A stretch of DNA of 6,669 bases from Synergistaceae bacterium (GCA_031271065.1 JAISWP010000053.1:1-6669); one strand, 5' to 3'; positions 1 through 6,020 are shown, counted from the stretch's first letter. Notes: a model not told the origin generated them from the letters alone. Made by a program: numbers and translations.

Positions 1-2690
1 TCCGCATATTCGCGGTGTTTGTCGATGGTCAGACGGTATCCCAGGCCGAACTCGGCGGCGTCCTCAAAGAGGGAGTTGTTCCACGCCGGACCGCGCCCGT
101 CGTCGTCGCAGGTCCACGGGGTGGTCGGCAGGTTGCCTCCGTATATGGAGCTGCAGCCCGTCGCGTTCGCGACGAGGGTCCTGTCCCCGAAAAGACAGGA
201 CAGGAGCTTGAGATACGGGGTCTCTCCGCAGCCTCCGCAGGCGCCGGAAAACTCAAAGAGCGGGTGCAGCAGCTGCACGTCCTTCACGGAAGCGTGGTTG
301 AGCTCGCCGCGGTTCACATCCGGTATGTCCAGGAAGAACTCCCAGTTGGCGCGCTCCGTATCCCTCAAGGGAAGCTGTTCGGACATATTGATGGCTTTTC
401 TGGATGCGTCCGCTCTGTTTTTAGCCGGGCAGTTGAATACGCACAGCCCGCAGCCTATGCAGTCCTCCGGGGCGACCTGCACGGTGTATTTCATCCCGGC
501 GAAATTCTTCCAGTTGGCGTCTTTCGATTTGAAGGCCGCCGGGGCGTCCTTCAGGAGCTCGCTGTCATACACCTTGGAGCGTATAGTCGCGTGGGGGCAG
601 ACGAGGACGCACTTGCCGCACTGGATGCAGGTCTCCGGGTCCCACACCGGGATGTCTATGGCGACGTTTCTCTTTTCGTACTGAGTGGTGCCGGTCATGT
701 AGCTGCCGTCCTCGGGCAGGGCCGATACCGGAAGGGAATCCCCCTCGTTGATCATCATCGGGGCCAGGACCTGGCGCACGAACTCCGGCGACTCCTCGCT
801 GACCGCCGGCCTCACATCGAAAGCCGCCGTCGGTTCGGAGGGCACGGCGACCTCGAACAGGCTGGCCAGGGTGGAATCCACCGCCTCTATATTCTTTCTC
901 ACGACCTCGTCGCCCTTGCGCCCGTAGGTCTTTTTTATAGATTTTTTGATGGCGCCGATGGCCTCATCCTTGGGCAGAACGCCGCTTATCGCGAAGAAAC
1001 AGGTCTGCATTATCGTGTTGATCCTGCCTCCCATTCCGGTCTCCTTCGCTATGGTCACGGCGTCGATCGTATAGAGCCTGATCTTCTTGTCTATTATCTG
1101 CTTCTGGACCGACAGAGGAATGTGACTCCACACCTCGTCCTTGCCGTAGGGGCTGTTGATGAGGAACGTGGCGCCGTTGACGGCGTTCTTCAGCATGTCG
1201 TATCTCTCCAGGAACGAGAACTGATGGCACGCTATGAAGTTGGCGTGATGCACGAAGTACGAAGCGTATATGGGATTGGGCCCGAAACGCAGGTGGCTTG
1301 TAGTGATGCCTCCGGACTTTTTCGAGTCGTATTCGAAGTAACCCTGGGCGTGGTAGTCGGTGTCCTCTCCGATTATCTTGATGGAGTTCTTGTTGGCACC
1401 CACCGTTCCGTCCGAACCCAGGCCGTAGAACAGACAGCGGACGCACTTCGGGTCCTCTGTGGAGACCTCCTTGTCATAAGGGAGGCTGCTGAACGAGATG
1501 TCGTCCTCTATTCCTACGGTGAAGCTGTTTTTGGGCTCGAGCCTGATGAGTTCGTCGAACACCGCCTTGACCATCGCGGGGGTGAAATCTTTCGACGACA
1601 GGCCGTAACGTCCTCCTATGACCGTCACGCTGGGGCGCTCAGACATGGCGCTGACCACGTCCATGTAAAGAGGTTCTCCGGGAGCTGCCGGGTCCTTGCA
1701 GCGGTCGAGCACCGCTATGGAATCGACGGTCGCCGGCAGCGAGTTGAGGAACGCCGCCACGTCGAAAGGCCTGTAGAGACGGACGACGAGCAGGCCCACC
1801 CTCTCCTTGCGCGCGGCCATGTGCTCCACGGCCTCGCGGGCGACATAGGCGCCGCTTCCCATCATGACGATCACGCGCTTCGCGTCCGGCGCCCCGAAGT
1901 AATCGAACAGATGATAGGCGCGTCCCACGCGACCCGCGAACCTGTTCATCGCTCTCTGCACTATGCTGGGCATGGCCTCGAAATAAGGCGTGCACGCTTC
2001 GCGGGATTGGAAGAAAGTGTCTGGGTTCTGAGCAGTCCCGCGGAGCTCCGGGCTGTCGGGGGACAGTCCGCGCGATCTGTGCTCGTAGACCAGTTCCCGA
2101 TCGATGAGGGCGCGCATGTCGTCGTAGGAGAGCTGTTCTATCTTCATCACTTCATGGCTGGTGCGGAATCCGTCGAAGAAATGCAGTATGGGAACCCTGC
2201 CCTCCAAAGCGGCCATCTGGGCTATCAGAGCCATGTCCATGACCTCCTGGACGGAACTGGAGCAGAGCATCGACCAGCCGGTCGAGCGGGCTGTCATCAC
2301 GTCGGAGTGATCCCCGAAGATAGAAAGAGCGTGAGCGGCGACCGTGCGCGCCGACACGTGCATGACGGTGCTCGTCAGCTCCCCCGCTATCTTGAACATA
2401 TTGGGTATCATGAGCAGAAGGCCCTGTGAGGCTGTGAACGTCGTTCCCAGCGCGCCCGCCTGGAGAGCTCCGTGATAAGCGCCGCTTGCGCCGGCTTCGC
2501 TCTGCATTTCGACCACACTCGGAACGGTCCCCCAGATATTCGGACGTCCCTCGGCGCTCCACTGATCCGCCCACTCCCCCATGTTTGACGAGGGCGTTAT
2601 CGGGTAGATAGCGATCACCTCGTTGGTTGCGTGCGCAACATACGCCGCTGCTTCGTTGCCGTCCAGCGTGACTTTGGTTCTCGTTGACAT
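1..2690 (-). CDS. nifJ: Pyruvate:ferredoxin (flavodoxin) oxidoreductase, N-terminal 896 residues (3' end outside window)
   Basis: Cytoplasmic iron-sulfur enzyme that oxidatively decarboxylates pyruvate with CoA to acetyl-CoA and CO2, passing electrons to ferredoxin or flavodoxin; central to anaerobic energy metabolism. Read on the minus strand from ATG at 2690-2688, preceded by a GGGAGG Shine-Dalgarno 9-10 bases upstream. Visible in order: the pyruvate-binding YPITPSS motif (residues 29-35, T32), E65 and R115, which match T31, E64 and R114 of the Desulfovibrio africanus enzyme with a shift of one; GDHSDV near 127-131; two CxxCxxCxxxC [4Fe-4S] motifs at C688/691/694/698 and C744/747/750/754; then CGGCGE at C818/C821 with C846 exactly 25 residues on, the spacing of the proximal-cluster ligands in the TPP domain. 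The family is about 1170-1230 residues, so roughly the last 280-330 residues, with the fourth proximal cysteine, are missing only because the window ends. No frameshift seen. Family assignment is firm; pyruvate as substrate is inferred from overall similarity. Confidence 0.97.
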   Translation of the reverse strand, partial: MSTRTKVTLDGNEAAAYVAHATNEVIAIYPITPSSNMGEWADQWSAEGRPNIWGTVPSVVEMQSEAGASGAYHGALQAGALGTTFTASQGLLLMIPNMFKIAGELTSTVMHVSARTVAAHALSIFGDHSDVMTARSTGWSMLCSSSVQEVMDMALIAQMAALEGRVPILHFFDGFRTSHEVMKIEQLSYDDMRALIDRELVYEHRSRGLSPDSPELRGTAQNPDTFFQSREACTPYFEAMPSIVQRAMNRFAGRVGRAYHLFDYFGAPDAKRVIVMMGSGAYVAREAVEHMAARKERVGLLVVRLYRPFDVAAFLNSLPATVDSIAVLDRCKDPAAPGEPLYMDVVSAMSERPSVTVIGGRYGLSSKDFTPAMVKAVFDELIRLEPKNSFTVGIEDDISFSSLPYDKEVSTEDPKCVRCLFYGLGSDGTVGANKNSIKIIGEDTDYHAQGYFEYDSKKSGGITTSHLRFGPNPIYASYFVHHANFIACHQFSFLERYDMLKNAVNGATFLINSPYGKDEVWSHIPLSVQKQIIDKKIRLYTIDAVTIAKETGMGGRINTIMQTCFFAISGVLPKDEAIGAIKKSIKKTYGRKGDEVVRKNIEAVDSTLASLFEVAVPSEPTAAFDVRPAVSEESPEFVRQVLAPMMINEGDSLPVSALPEDGSYMTGTTQYEKRNVAIDIPVWDPETCIQCGKCVLVCPHATIRSKVYDSELLKDAPAAFKSKDANWKNFAGMKYTVQVAPEDCIGCGLCVFNCPAKNRADASRKAINMSEQLPLRDTERANWEFFLDIPDVNRGELNHASVKDVQLLHPLFEFSGACGGCGETPYLKLLSCLFGDRTLVANATGCSSIYGGNLPTTPWTCDDDGRGPAWNNSLFEDAAEFGLGYRLTIDKHREYA

Positions 2691-2700
2691 AGTTTCATTT

Positions 2701-2739
2701 CCTCCCGGGAATCCCCGAGGGTTCGCGCCTCGGGGGAGA
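2701..2739 (-). promoter_or_regulatory. nifJ leader hairpin next to the ribosome binding site
   Basis: On the minus strand an 8-bp GC stem (CCCCGAGG with CCTCGGGG, 2735-2728 and 2720-2713, loop of 7) ends a few bases before the GGGAGG Shine-Dalgarno at 2706-2701. The segment TCTCCC at 2739-2734 can instead pair with that Shine-Dalgarno, and it shares C residues with the hairpin, so the two pairings compete. There is no T-run, so it is not an intrinsic terminator. The structure is seen in the sequence; a role in translation control is inferred. Confidence 0.4.
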
Positions 2740-2783
2740 TTAAAAACACAGACCGTCATCGGCGGCTGCTATCCTCACACTTA

Positions 2784-2813
2784 CCTTCATAATATCACAA
2801 CTGCCCATGAAGG
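2784..2813 (-). promoter_or_regulatory. Candidate nifJ promoter (extended -10) with overlapping inverted repeat
   Basis: On the minus strand, TGATATTAT (2797-2789) fits an extended -10 element (TG-n-TATTAT); no good -35 is visible. A perfect 7-bp inverted repeat, CCTTCAT and ATGAAGG (2813-2807 and 2790-2784, spacer 16), spans it, with its right arm overlapping the -10, an operator-like placement. The predicted start near 2782 would give a leader of about 90 bases before the nifJ ATG. TTGTGA just upstream resembles one half-site of the redox repressor Rex, but the second half-site is absent. Confidence 0.35.
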
Positions 2814-2855
2814 AATCATATTTTTGTGCCCTTCTGTGCTTTCTTAAATTAACGA

Positions 2856-2872
2856 AGAACAGCCCCTGTTCT
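2856..2872 (-). repeat. 7-bp hairpin AGAACAG-CCC-CTGTTCT
   Basis: Perfect 7-bp inverted repeat with a 3-base loop between nifJ and the 102-aa gene. Read on the minus strand it is followed by TCGTTAATTT, a poor U-tract, so it may be a weak terminator for the 102-aa gene's transcript. It shares the GTTCTG/CAGAAC word with the larger inverted repeat at 2906-2950. Its role is unknown. The remaining bases of the 300-base gap (2691-2990) show no gene. Confidence 0.4.
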
Positions 2873-2905
2873 GACTGGGGTGAACGACTTATATTTCATC
2901 GCTCA

Positions 2906-2950
2906 TTTACAGAACTTCCGCTCCGAAAGTATTCTGTTCTGTTCTGTAAA
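2906..2950. repeat. 10-bp inverted repeat with three tandem TTCTG units
   Basis: TTTACAGAAC (2906-2915) and GTTCTGTAAA (2941-2950) form a perfect 10-bp inverted repeat around a 25-base centre. Overlapping its right arm is a tandem run of three TTCTG pentamers (2932-2946). The centre can form a small minor stem on the minus strand. It lies about 40 bases downstream of the stop of the minus-strand 102-aa gene. It has no T-run, so it is not a standard terminator; it could be a processing or stability stem, or a binding site. Confidence 0.5.
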
Positions 2951-2990
2951 ATGTCGACGGTTGGTATATATGACGCCGCTTGAGGAAATT

Positions 2991-3299
2991 TTACCAGATG
3001 ATAGGAGGATCGGGCAATTCTTTTGTCGCATTGATGGCCTTGGCCTTCAGCTGGGCCTGCTGTATGGCGGTATAACACTCGTCCAGCATCTTGACCCTCT
3101 TTTGCGTTTCTGTAATATAACGTTCTATACACGAGAAGAAAAATTTCATTGATTTTACCGGGCCGTCTATCTCTCCGATGACACTTTCGAGCAGCCTTTC
3201 GTCGAGGTAACACTCTTTGGCTATCTCCCGCAGGGAGACCATGCTCCCTGACGCGATAGCGCCGTTGATTTTCTTCATTATGTCTATCGTGATGACCAT
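2991..3299 (-). CDS. Small protein of unknown function (102 aa), possible helix-turn-helix
   Basis: Not recognised. The ATG at 3299-3297 has a strong Shine-Dalgarno GGAGG (3313-3309) 9 bases upstream, and the reading frame has a protein-like composition. Residues about 20-45 (S-L-R-E-I-A-K-E-C then D-E-R-L-L-E-S-V-I-G-E-I) look like a helix-turn-helix or short winged-helix pattern. Residues about 48-90 are predicted helical and rich in K, E and Q, and could form a dimerising helix. The C-terminus is short and proline-containing (ELPDPPIIW). No signal peptide or membrane segment. It is transcribed toward nifJ, but 300 bases with several inverted repeats intervene, so co-transcription is doubtful. 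A regulator role is a weak inference; the existence of the gene is well supported by its start site. Confidence 0.7.
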   Translation of the reverse strand: MVITIDIMKKINGAIASGSMVSLREIAKECYLDERLLESVIGEIDGPVKSMKFFFSCIERYITETQKRVKMLDECYTAIQQAQLKAKAINATKELPDPPIIW

Positions 3300-3349
3300 G
3301 ACGCCCAGCCTCCAATATAACGCTGCTCCATTTTAACCCATATAACTTA

Positions 3350-3360
3350 ATTATATTATA
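3350..3360 (-). promoter_or_regulatory. Candidate -10 elements for the 102-aa gene
   Basis: Within an AT-rich stretch (about 3330-3420) the minus strand carries two overlapping perfect TATAAT hexamers (3360-3355 and 3355-3350), 50 bases upstream of the ATG at 3299. No convincing -35 is seen, so the promoter call rests on the -10 matches and position. Confidence 0.35.
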
Positions 3361-3389
3361 AACAATTTTGTACGCTTCATGATAGGTGG

Positions 3390-3413
3390 TTATACGAAAA
3401 AATAACGTATAAT
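3390..3413 (+). promoter_or_regulatory. Candidate promoter and operator-like inverted repeat of the exported-protein gene
   Basis: A perfect TATAAT lies at 3408-3413, placing transcription start near 3420 and a leader of about 38 bases before the ATG at 3458. A perfect 7-bp inverted repeat TTATACG-N9-CGTATAA (3390-3396 and 3406-3412) covers the -10, as expected of a repressor site. The -35 is poor. It sits between two divergent genes and could serve both. Confidence 0.4.
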
Positions 3414-3457
3414 TATTCACAGTAGTCTGAAGCATTGAAAGGATTGAATTATCGGAT

Positions 3458-4837
3458 ATGTATTTTTATCTGCGGACAAAAAAAATGATGATCGTATGCT
3501 GCGCGGTGTTCCTGAGCCTTCCGGCGGGGGACGCCCTGCACGCCGGGGAGATCAAGGCCGAAGCGGGGTTCGAGGTTTTCCCCGCCGTCACCGGTATGAC
3601 CCAGGATATTACGATAACTCTGCCCCCGGAGGCGCAGAACGATACCGAGGTTTTCGCGGAAACTTCGTCGGGATGGGGGGTCCTGCTGTTTCCCTCCGCG
3701 CCCGCGGCGTCCGGCAGGATCAAATGTTCGCCGGGAGTTCCCTTACGCTTGCAGTACAGATGGGCCGGACCGCCCCCTGTAAACGGCCAGGCGTCCGAGT
3801 CAGTCAAAGTCGAAGCCCCCGGCCTCGGGTCTGCGGAAACGCGGTTCAAAATCGGGATCGATCTTCGTATAGACGATATCAGCCTGCCTCGAGATATAAC
3901 CGCGGGAACGTTCAACCCTGTCGATATCATTTTAAAAGACGCCTTCGACCCCGGTCTGGACGCGGCGTCCATTCTCGGAAAGGCCGGAATCAGGCCGGAA
4001 ATATCGCTTTCTTTGGTACGGGAATCGTCCTCGGGCGAACAGCAGGTTCCGGACGACCCGGTGATCCGCAGGTTTTTCGGAAGCGGAAAACAGGAGGCGG
4101 ATACATTCCCGTCTGACGCGTTTACCCCCGGTTCGCTGATTTCGCGTGAGGGCAGGTTATTCTGGCAAAGTCCGGACGGACGGATATCGGGCGTCAGCCC
4201 CGTCTCGGCCGGCAGGTATCATATAGAGGCGATTTTGAAATCGAACGCGGGAGCCGTGGCGCTCAGACACTGGACGTCGCCGCCGTTTGAGGCGTCCTGG
4301 CGGGCGTCGTTCCCTCGGACCGATCTGCCTCCGCTCGTCGCTTCCACGCTGGAAATATTGGCAGCGTTCGACAGAGACGCCGCTTCAAAAGCCGCCGGAA
4401 ATTTCGCGCGGGACGGTTCTCTGCCGCCGCTGGGAGAGGCTCTGCAAAGCGCCTTCACCCCTGACGCCGCGCGGATGCTGGGCAGATACGCCGCGGCCCT
4501 GGGAGCGTCAGGGCGCGGCGAGGAAGAGATAGCGGTTTTCCTGAGCAATATAATGAAGGGATTTTCGGGCCGCGGAGTCCTGCTGGTGACAAAGAACGGG
4601 CTCATCGAATGGGTTTCCGAGGGCGCCGCGATATTCGAGGGCGACAGAATACTCGCGATCCCCTTCGAGTCGGGAAAAGACGTGACGGTCAGACTCACCG
4701 GGGCGAGCGCCGATGTGTCGCTGTGGAAAATAATGGATCAGGGAGTGAACACCAGGAAATATCCCAGAGGAAATTGGATAAAAGAGATAACCGTCCTCAC
4801 GTCCGAGGTAAATCCGCGAAATGCGGCGATCAATTGA
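3458..4837 (+). CDS. Exported protein of unknown function (459 aa)
   Basis: Not recognised. The N-terminus is a typical Sec signal peptide: basic n-region (RTKK, residues 6-9), hydrophobic core 10-21, and a likely signal peptidase I cut after A29 (ALHA before GE). There is no lipobox and no later membrane helix, so the mature protein is probably periplasmic or extracellular. Residues about 33-125 and 130-275 read like two beta-rich, possibly Ig-like segments (alternating hydrophobics; PPEAQ, VEAPG, LPRDITAG turns). About 310-385 is alanine-rich and helical, and the last 75 residues are beta-like again (RGVLLVTKNG, VTVRLTG). The mature part has one cysteine, arguing against disulfides. The start ATG has AAAGGA 14 bases upstream, a long spacing; the alternative MM at residues 10-11 would still leave a signal peptide. 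It is monocistronic: its stop overlaps the -35 of the next promoter. No function is assigned. Confidence 0.85.
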   Translation: MYFYLRTKKMMIVCCAVFLSLPAGDALHAGEIKAEAGFEVFPAVTGMTQDITITLPPEAQNDTEVFAETSSGWGVLLFPSAPAASGRIKCSPGVPLRLQYRWAGPPPVNGQASESVKVEAPGLGSAETRFKIGIDLRIDDISLPRDITAGTFNPVDIILKDAFDPGLDAASILGKAGIRPEISLSLVRESSSGEQQVPDDPVIRRFFGSGKQEADTFPSDAFTPGSLISREGRLFWQSPDGRISGVSPVSAGRYHIEAILKSNAGAVALRHWTSPPFEASWRASFPRTDLPPLVASTLEILAAFDRDAASKAAGNFARDGSLPPLGEALQSAFTPDAARMLGRYAAALGASGRGEEEIAVFLSNIMKGFSGRGVLLVTKNGLIEWVSEGAAIFEGDRILAIPFESGKDVTVRLTGASADVSLWKIMDQGVNTRKYPRGNWIKEITVLTSEVNPRNAAIN

Positions 4838-4863
4838 CTAATCCCGCATGTGGATGTTACAAT
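4834..4863 (+). promoter_or_regulatory. Promoter of tRNA-Pro
   Basis: TTGACT (-35, 4834-4839), 18-base spacer, TACAAT (-10, 4858-4863), predicting a start near 4870, just before the tRNA. The -35 overlaps the TGA stop codon of the exported-protein gene at 4835-4837. Confidence 0.7.
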
Positions 4864-4873
4864 GGCTCGCGTT

Positions 4874-4951
4874 CGGGGCGTAGCGCAGCCTGGTTAGCGC
4901 GCGTGGTTCGGGACCACGAGGTCGGAAGTTCAAATCTTCTCGCCCCGACCA
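4874..4951 (+). tRNA. tRNA-Pro (anticodon CGG)
   Basis: Complete cloverleaf including an encoded CCA: acceptor stem CGGGGCG/CGCCCCG with the C1-G72 pair typical of bacterial proline tRNAs, D-stem GCGC/GCGC, anticodon stem CGTGG/CCACG around loop TTCGGGA (anticodon CGG at 4909-4911, purine G37), 5-base variable loop, T-arm GGAAG-TTCAAAT-CTTCT (one G-U pair), discriminator A and CCA at 4949-4951. It reads CCG codons. It has its own promoter and is followed 16 bases later by a terminator, so it forms a single-gene transcription unit. Confidence 0.96.
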
Positions 4952-4967
4952 AAAATAAGATAAATTT

Positions 4968-4993
4968 CCCCCCATCCTCAAGGGGGGTTTTTT
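4968..4993 (+). terminator. Intrinsic terminator after tRNA-Pro
   Basis: Six C residues (4968-4973), an 8-base loop, six G residues (4982-4987), then six T residues (4988-4993). A textbook rho-independent terminator that insulates the tRNA from smpB. Confidence 0.85.
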
Positions 4994-5006
4994 CGACTGT
5001 AAGACC

Positions 5007-5034
5007 TGATACTATTCTAATTCAGATTTAGAAT
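5007..5034 (+). promoter_or_regulatory. Candidate smpB promoter (extended -10) with inverted repeat
   Basis: TGATACTAT at 5007-5015 fits an extended -10 (TG-n-TACTAT) in the only space between the tRNA terminator and smpB; the -35 region would fall in the terminator T-run, so it is weak. A 7-bp perfect inverted repeat ATTCTAA/TTAGAAT (5014-5020 and 5028-5034, spacer 7) covers the predicted start near 5022 and could be an operator or a leader stem. Confidence 0.4.
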
Positions 5035-5057
5035 CGAGGTTAAGGGGTAATTTCGCT

Positions 5058-5546
5058 ATGCCCGATAAAATCGGCAGGGAACACGAAAACCGGATCGCAG
5101 CGCGCAATCGCCGCGCCAGACATGAATATTTCATACTGGAGGCGATTGAAGCCGGTATTGTGCTGTCAGGCACCGAGATAAAGTCCGTGCGGGCAGGGAA
5201 TGTCAATCTCAGGGACGGATATGCGAGGATAGACGGCGGCGAACTGTGGCTTTACAACGTACATATCTCCCCGTACGAAAAGGGGACCATATATAACAAA
5301 GACCCGATGAGGCCGCGCAAACTTCTGGTGCATAAAAAAGAGATGCTGAAACTGCGGGAGAAGATCAGGGAGAAGGGGTTTACCCTGATCCCCCTGTCAA
5401 TGTATCTCAAAGAGGGAAAACGTGCTAAAATAGAACTGGCGGCAGCGAAAGGCCGTCAGGCCCGAGACAAGCGCGACGCAGCCGCGGAGCGTGAGGCCGG
5501 GCGTGAAATTGCCAGGAATCTTCGTGAGAGGATCAAAAGAAGCTGA
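5058..5546 (+). CDS. smpB: SsrA-binding protein SmpB (162 aa)
   Basis: Cytoplasmic RNA-binding protein that binds the tRNA-like domain of tmRNA and delivers it with EF-Tu to ribosomes stalled without a stop codon. It is full length for the family (about 150-160 residues). Visible: the conserved N-terminal RARHEYFI (19-26), AGIVLSGTEIKSVRAGNVNLRDGY (32-55) and NVHISPYEKG (67-76) parts of the beta-barrel core, the RPRKLLVHKKE segment (86-96), and the basic C-terminal tail with KG-x4-DKR (131-139) that folds into the empty mRNA channel. The start ATG has AAGGGG 10 bases upstream. ssrA begins only 8 bases after the stop, so protein and RNA partners are probably co-transcribed. Oddity: the tail residue before DKR, His136 in Escherichia coli and commonly His or Tyr, is Arg here. 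Confidence 0.97.
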   Translation: MPDKIGREHENRIAARNRRARHEYFILEAIEAGIVLSGTEIKSVRAGNVNLRDGYARIDGGELWLYNVHISPYEKGTIYNKDPMRPRKLLVHKKEMLKLREKIREKGFTLIPLSMYLKEGKRAKIELAAAKGRQARDKRDAAAEREAGREIARNLRERIKRS

Positions 5547-5646
5547 CGTTAATTGGGGGCGACAGGTTTCGACAGCATGACGGAAGGTCCGGAAGCGCGA
5601 GCCGAGGATAGGGCAGCCTCGTAAATCAGGCTCTAAAACAATAATT

Positions 5647-5676
5647 GCCAACGAAGATTTCGCACTGGCTGCTTAG
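5647..5676 (+). other. tmRNA tag reading frame (ANEDFALAA, stop TAG)
   Basis: Aligning to the Escherichia coli tmRNA, where the resume codon GCA follows AATAGTC, the resume codon here is GCC at 5647-5649 after CAATAATT. The frame reads A-N-E-D-F-A-L-A-A then TAG (5674-5676). The terminal ALAA is the usual recognition end for ClpXP-type proteases. The tag has nine residues, one less than in Escherichia coli. Confidence 0.85.
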
Positions 5677-5882
5677 TTAAAGCAGTCACGTTCCCCGGGG
5701 GCTCGGTCGTTGGAACCCGGAAGGACGTCAGAAAGACGACTGGAAACGAAGCAGCGCCATCCGGCTGCGTTTCGAGACTCTAGGGACAGCTGGGAATCTC
5801 TGATCCTGTTCGTGGGAGCGGAAATTCCGAAATCAAAGCACGAACTACGCTCGTAGTGCATCCCGATTGTCTCTTGCTGGAC

Positions 5883-5910
5883 CGGAGTTCGATTCTCCGC
5901 GCCTCCACCA
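5883..5910 (+). other. Probable attachment site (attL core) in the ssrA 3' end
   Basis: The T-arm and acceptor 3' strand of ssrA is a well-known target of P4-type tyrosine recombinases. Here an integrase gene of that type begins 157 bases downstream in the same orientation, and the ssrA end is intact, as expected because the element restores it. The exact crossover core cannot be fixed without the second junction, which lies outside the window. Confidence 0.6.
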
Positions 5911-5933
5911 TTACCCCAAGACAAGCAATGACA

Positions 5934-5980
5934 AAAAGTGGCACGAAGCAAGATTTAATCAGCTTCGTGCCACTTTTATA
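5934..5980. terminator. Bidirectional intrinsic terminator, 16-bp perfect stem
   Basis: AAAAGTGGCACGAAGC (5934-5949) and GCTTCGTGCCACTTTT (5962-5977) are perfect complements around a 12-base loop that can add a GAT/ATC pairing. The 12-bp GC-containing core is flanked by an A-run on one side and a T-run on the other, so it can stop transcription from ssrA forward and from the island in reverse. Confidence 0.8.
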
Positions 5981-6010
5981 TTGACAAGGAATAACATTCA
6001 ATGTCACAAT
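5981..6010 (+). promoter_or_regulatory. Integrase promoter
   Basis: Consensus -35 TTGACA (5981-5986), 18-base spacer, -10 CACAAT (6005-6010, four of six), predicted start near 6017. It begins directly after the terminator stem, so integrase transcription is insulated from ssrA. Confidence 0.55.
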
Positions 6011-6020
6011 ATGACGCGAT

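Larger units (their letters stand above)
5555..5910 (+). ncRNA. ssrA: Transfer-messenger RNA (tmRNA)
   Basis: One-piece tmRNA of 356 nt including an encoded CCA. The acceptor stem is GGGGGCG (5555-5561) with CGCCTCC (5900-5906), one G-U pair; the T-arm is CGGAG-TTCGATT-CTCCG (5883-5899); discriminator A5907 and CCA 5908-5910. GGTTTCGAC near 5566 is the usual D-like region, and CAGCA/TGCTG (5573-5577 and 5875-5879) starts helix 2. Pseudoknot-forming CGAGG/CCTCG precedes the conserved CCTCGTAAA. Together with SmpB it frees stalled ribosomes and adds a degradation tag. No separate promoter fits in the 8-base gap after smpB; the transcript may come from smpB or from a weak extended -10 inside it (TGCTAAAAT, 5423-5431), with RNase P making the 5' end. 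Its 3' end appears to be an integration site for a mobile element. Confidence 0.97.

Noticed and set aside
15..2429. Very long plus-strand open frame (804 codons)
   Set aside because: It is antisense to nifJ, whose minus-strand frame has all the PFOR motifs. The plus-strand translation is rich in R, H, G and V with no recognisable domain, as expected for the reverse of a GC-biased gene.
2789..2800. Full Rex redox-repressor site upstream of nifJ
   Set aside because: Only TTGTGA is present; the complementary TCACAA half is missing, so only a weak half-site can be claimed.
2856..2872. Possible SOS (LexA) box because of GAAC...GTTC
   Set aside because: The Gram-positive box has a 4-base spacer (GAAC-N4-GTTC); here the spacer is 7 bases and neither neighbour is a DNA repair gene.
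2896..3435. 179-codon minus-strand frame overlapping the 102-aa gene
   Set aside because: No good ribosome binding site at its start, and a low-quality Arg/His-rich composition. It covers the divergent promoters and the 10-bp inverted repeat, while the 102-aa frame has GGAGG at the right distance.
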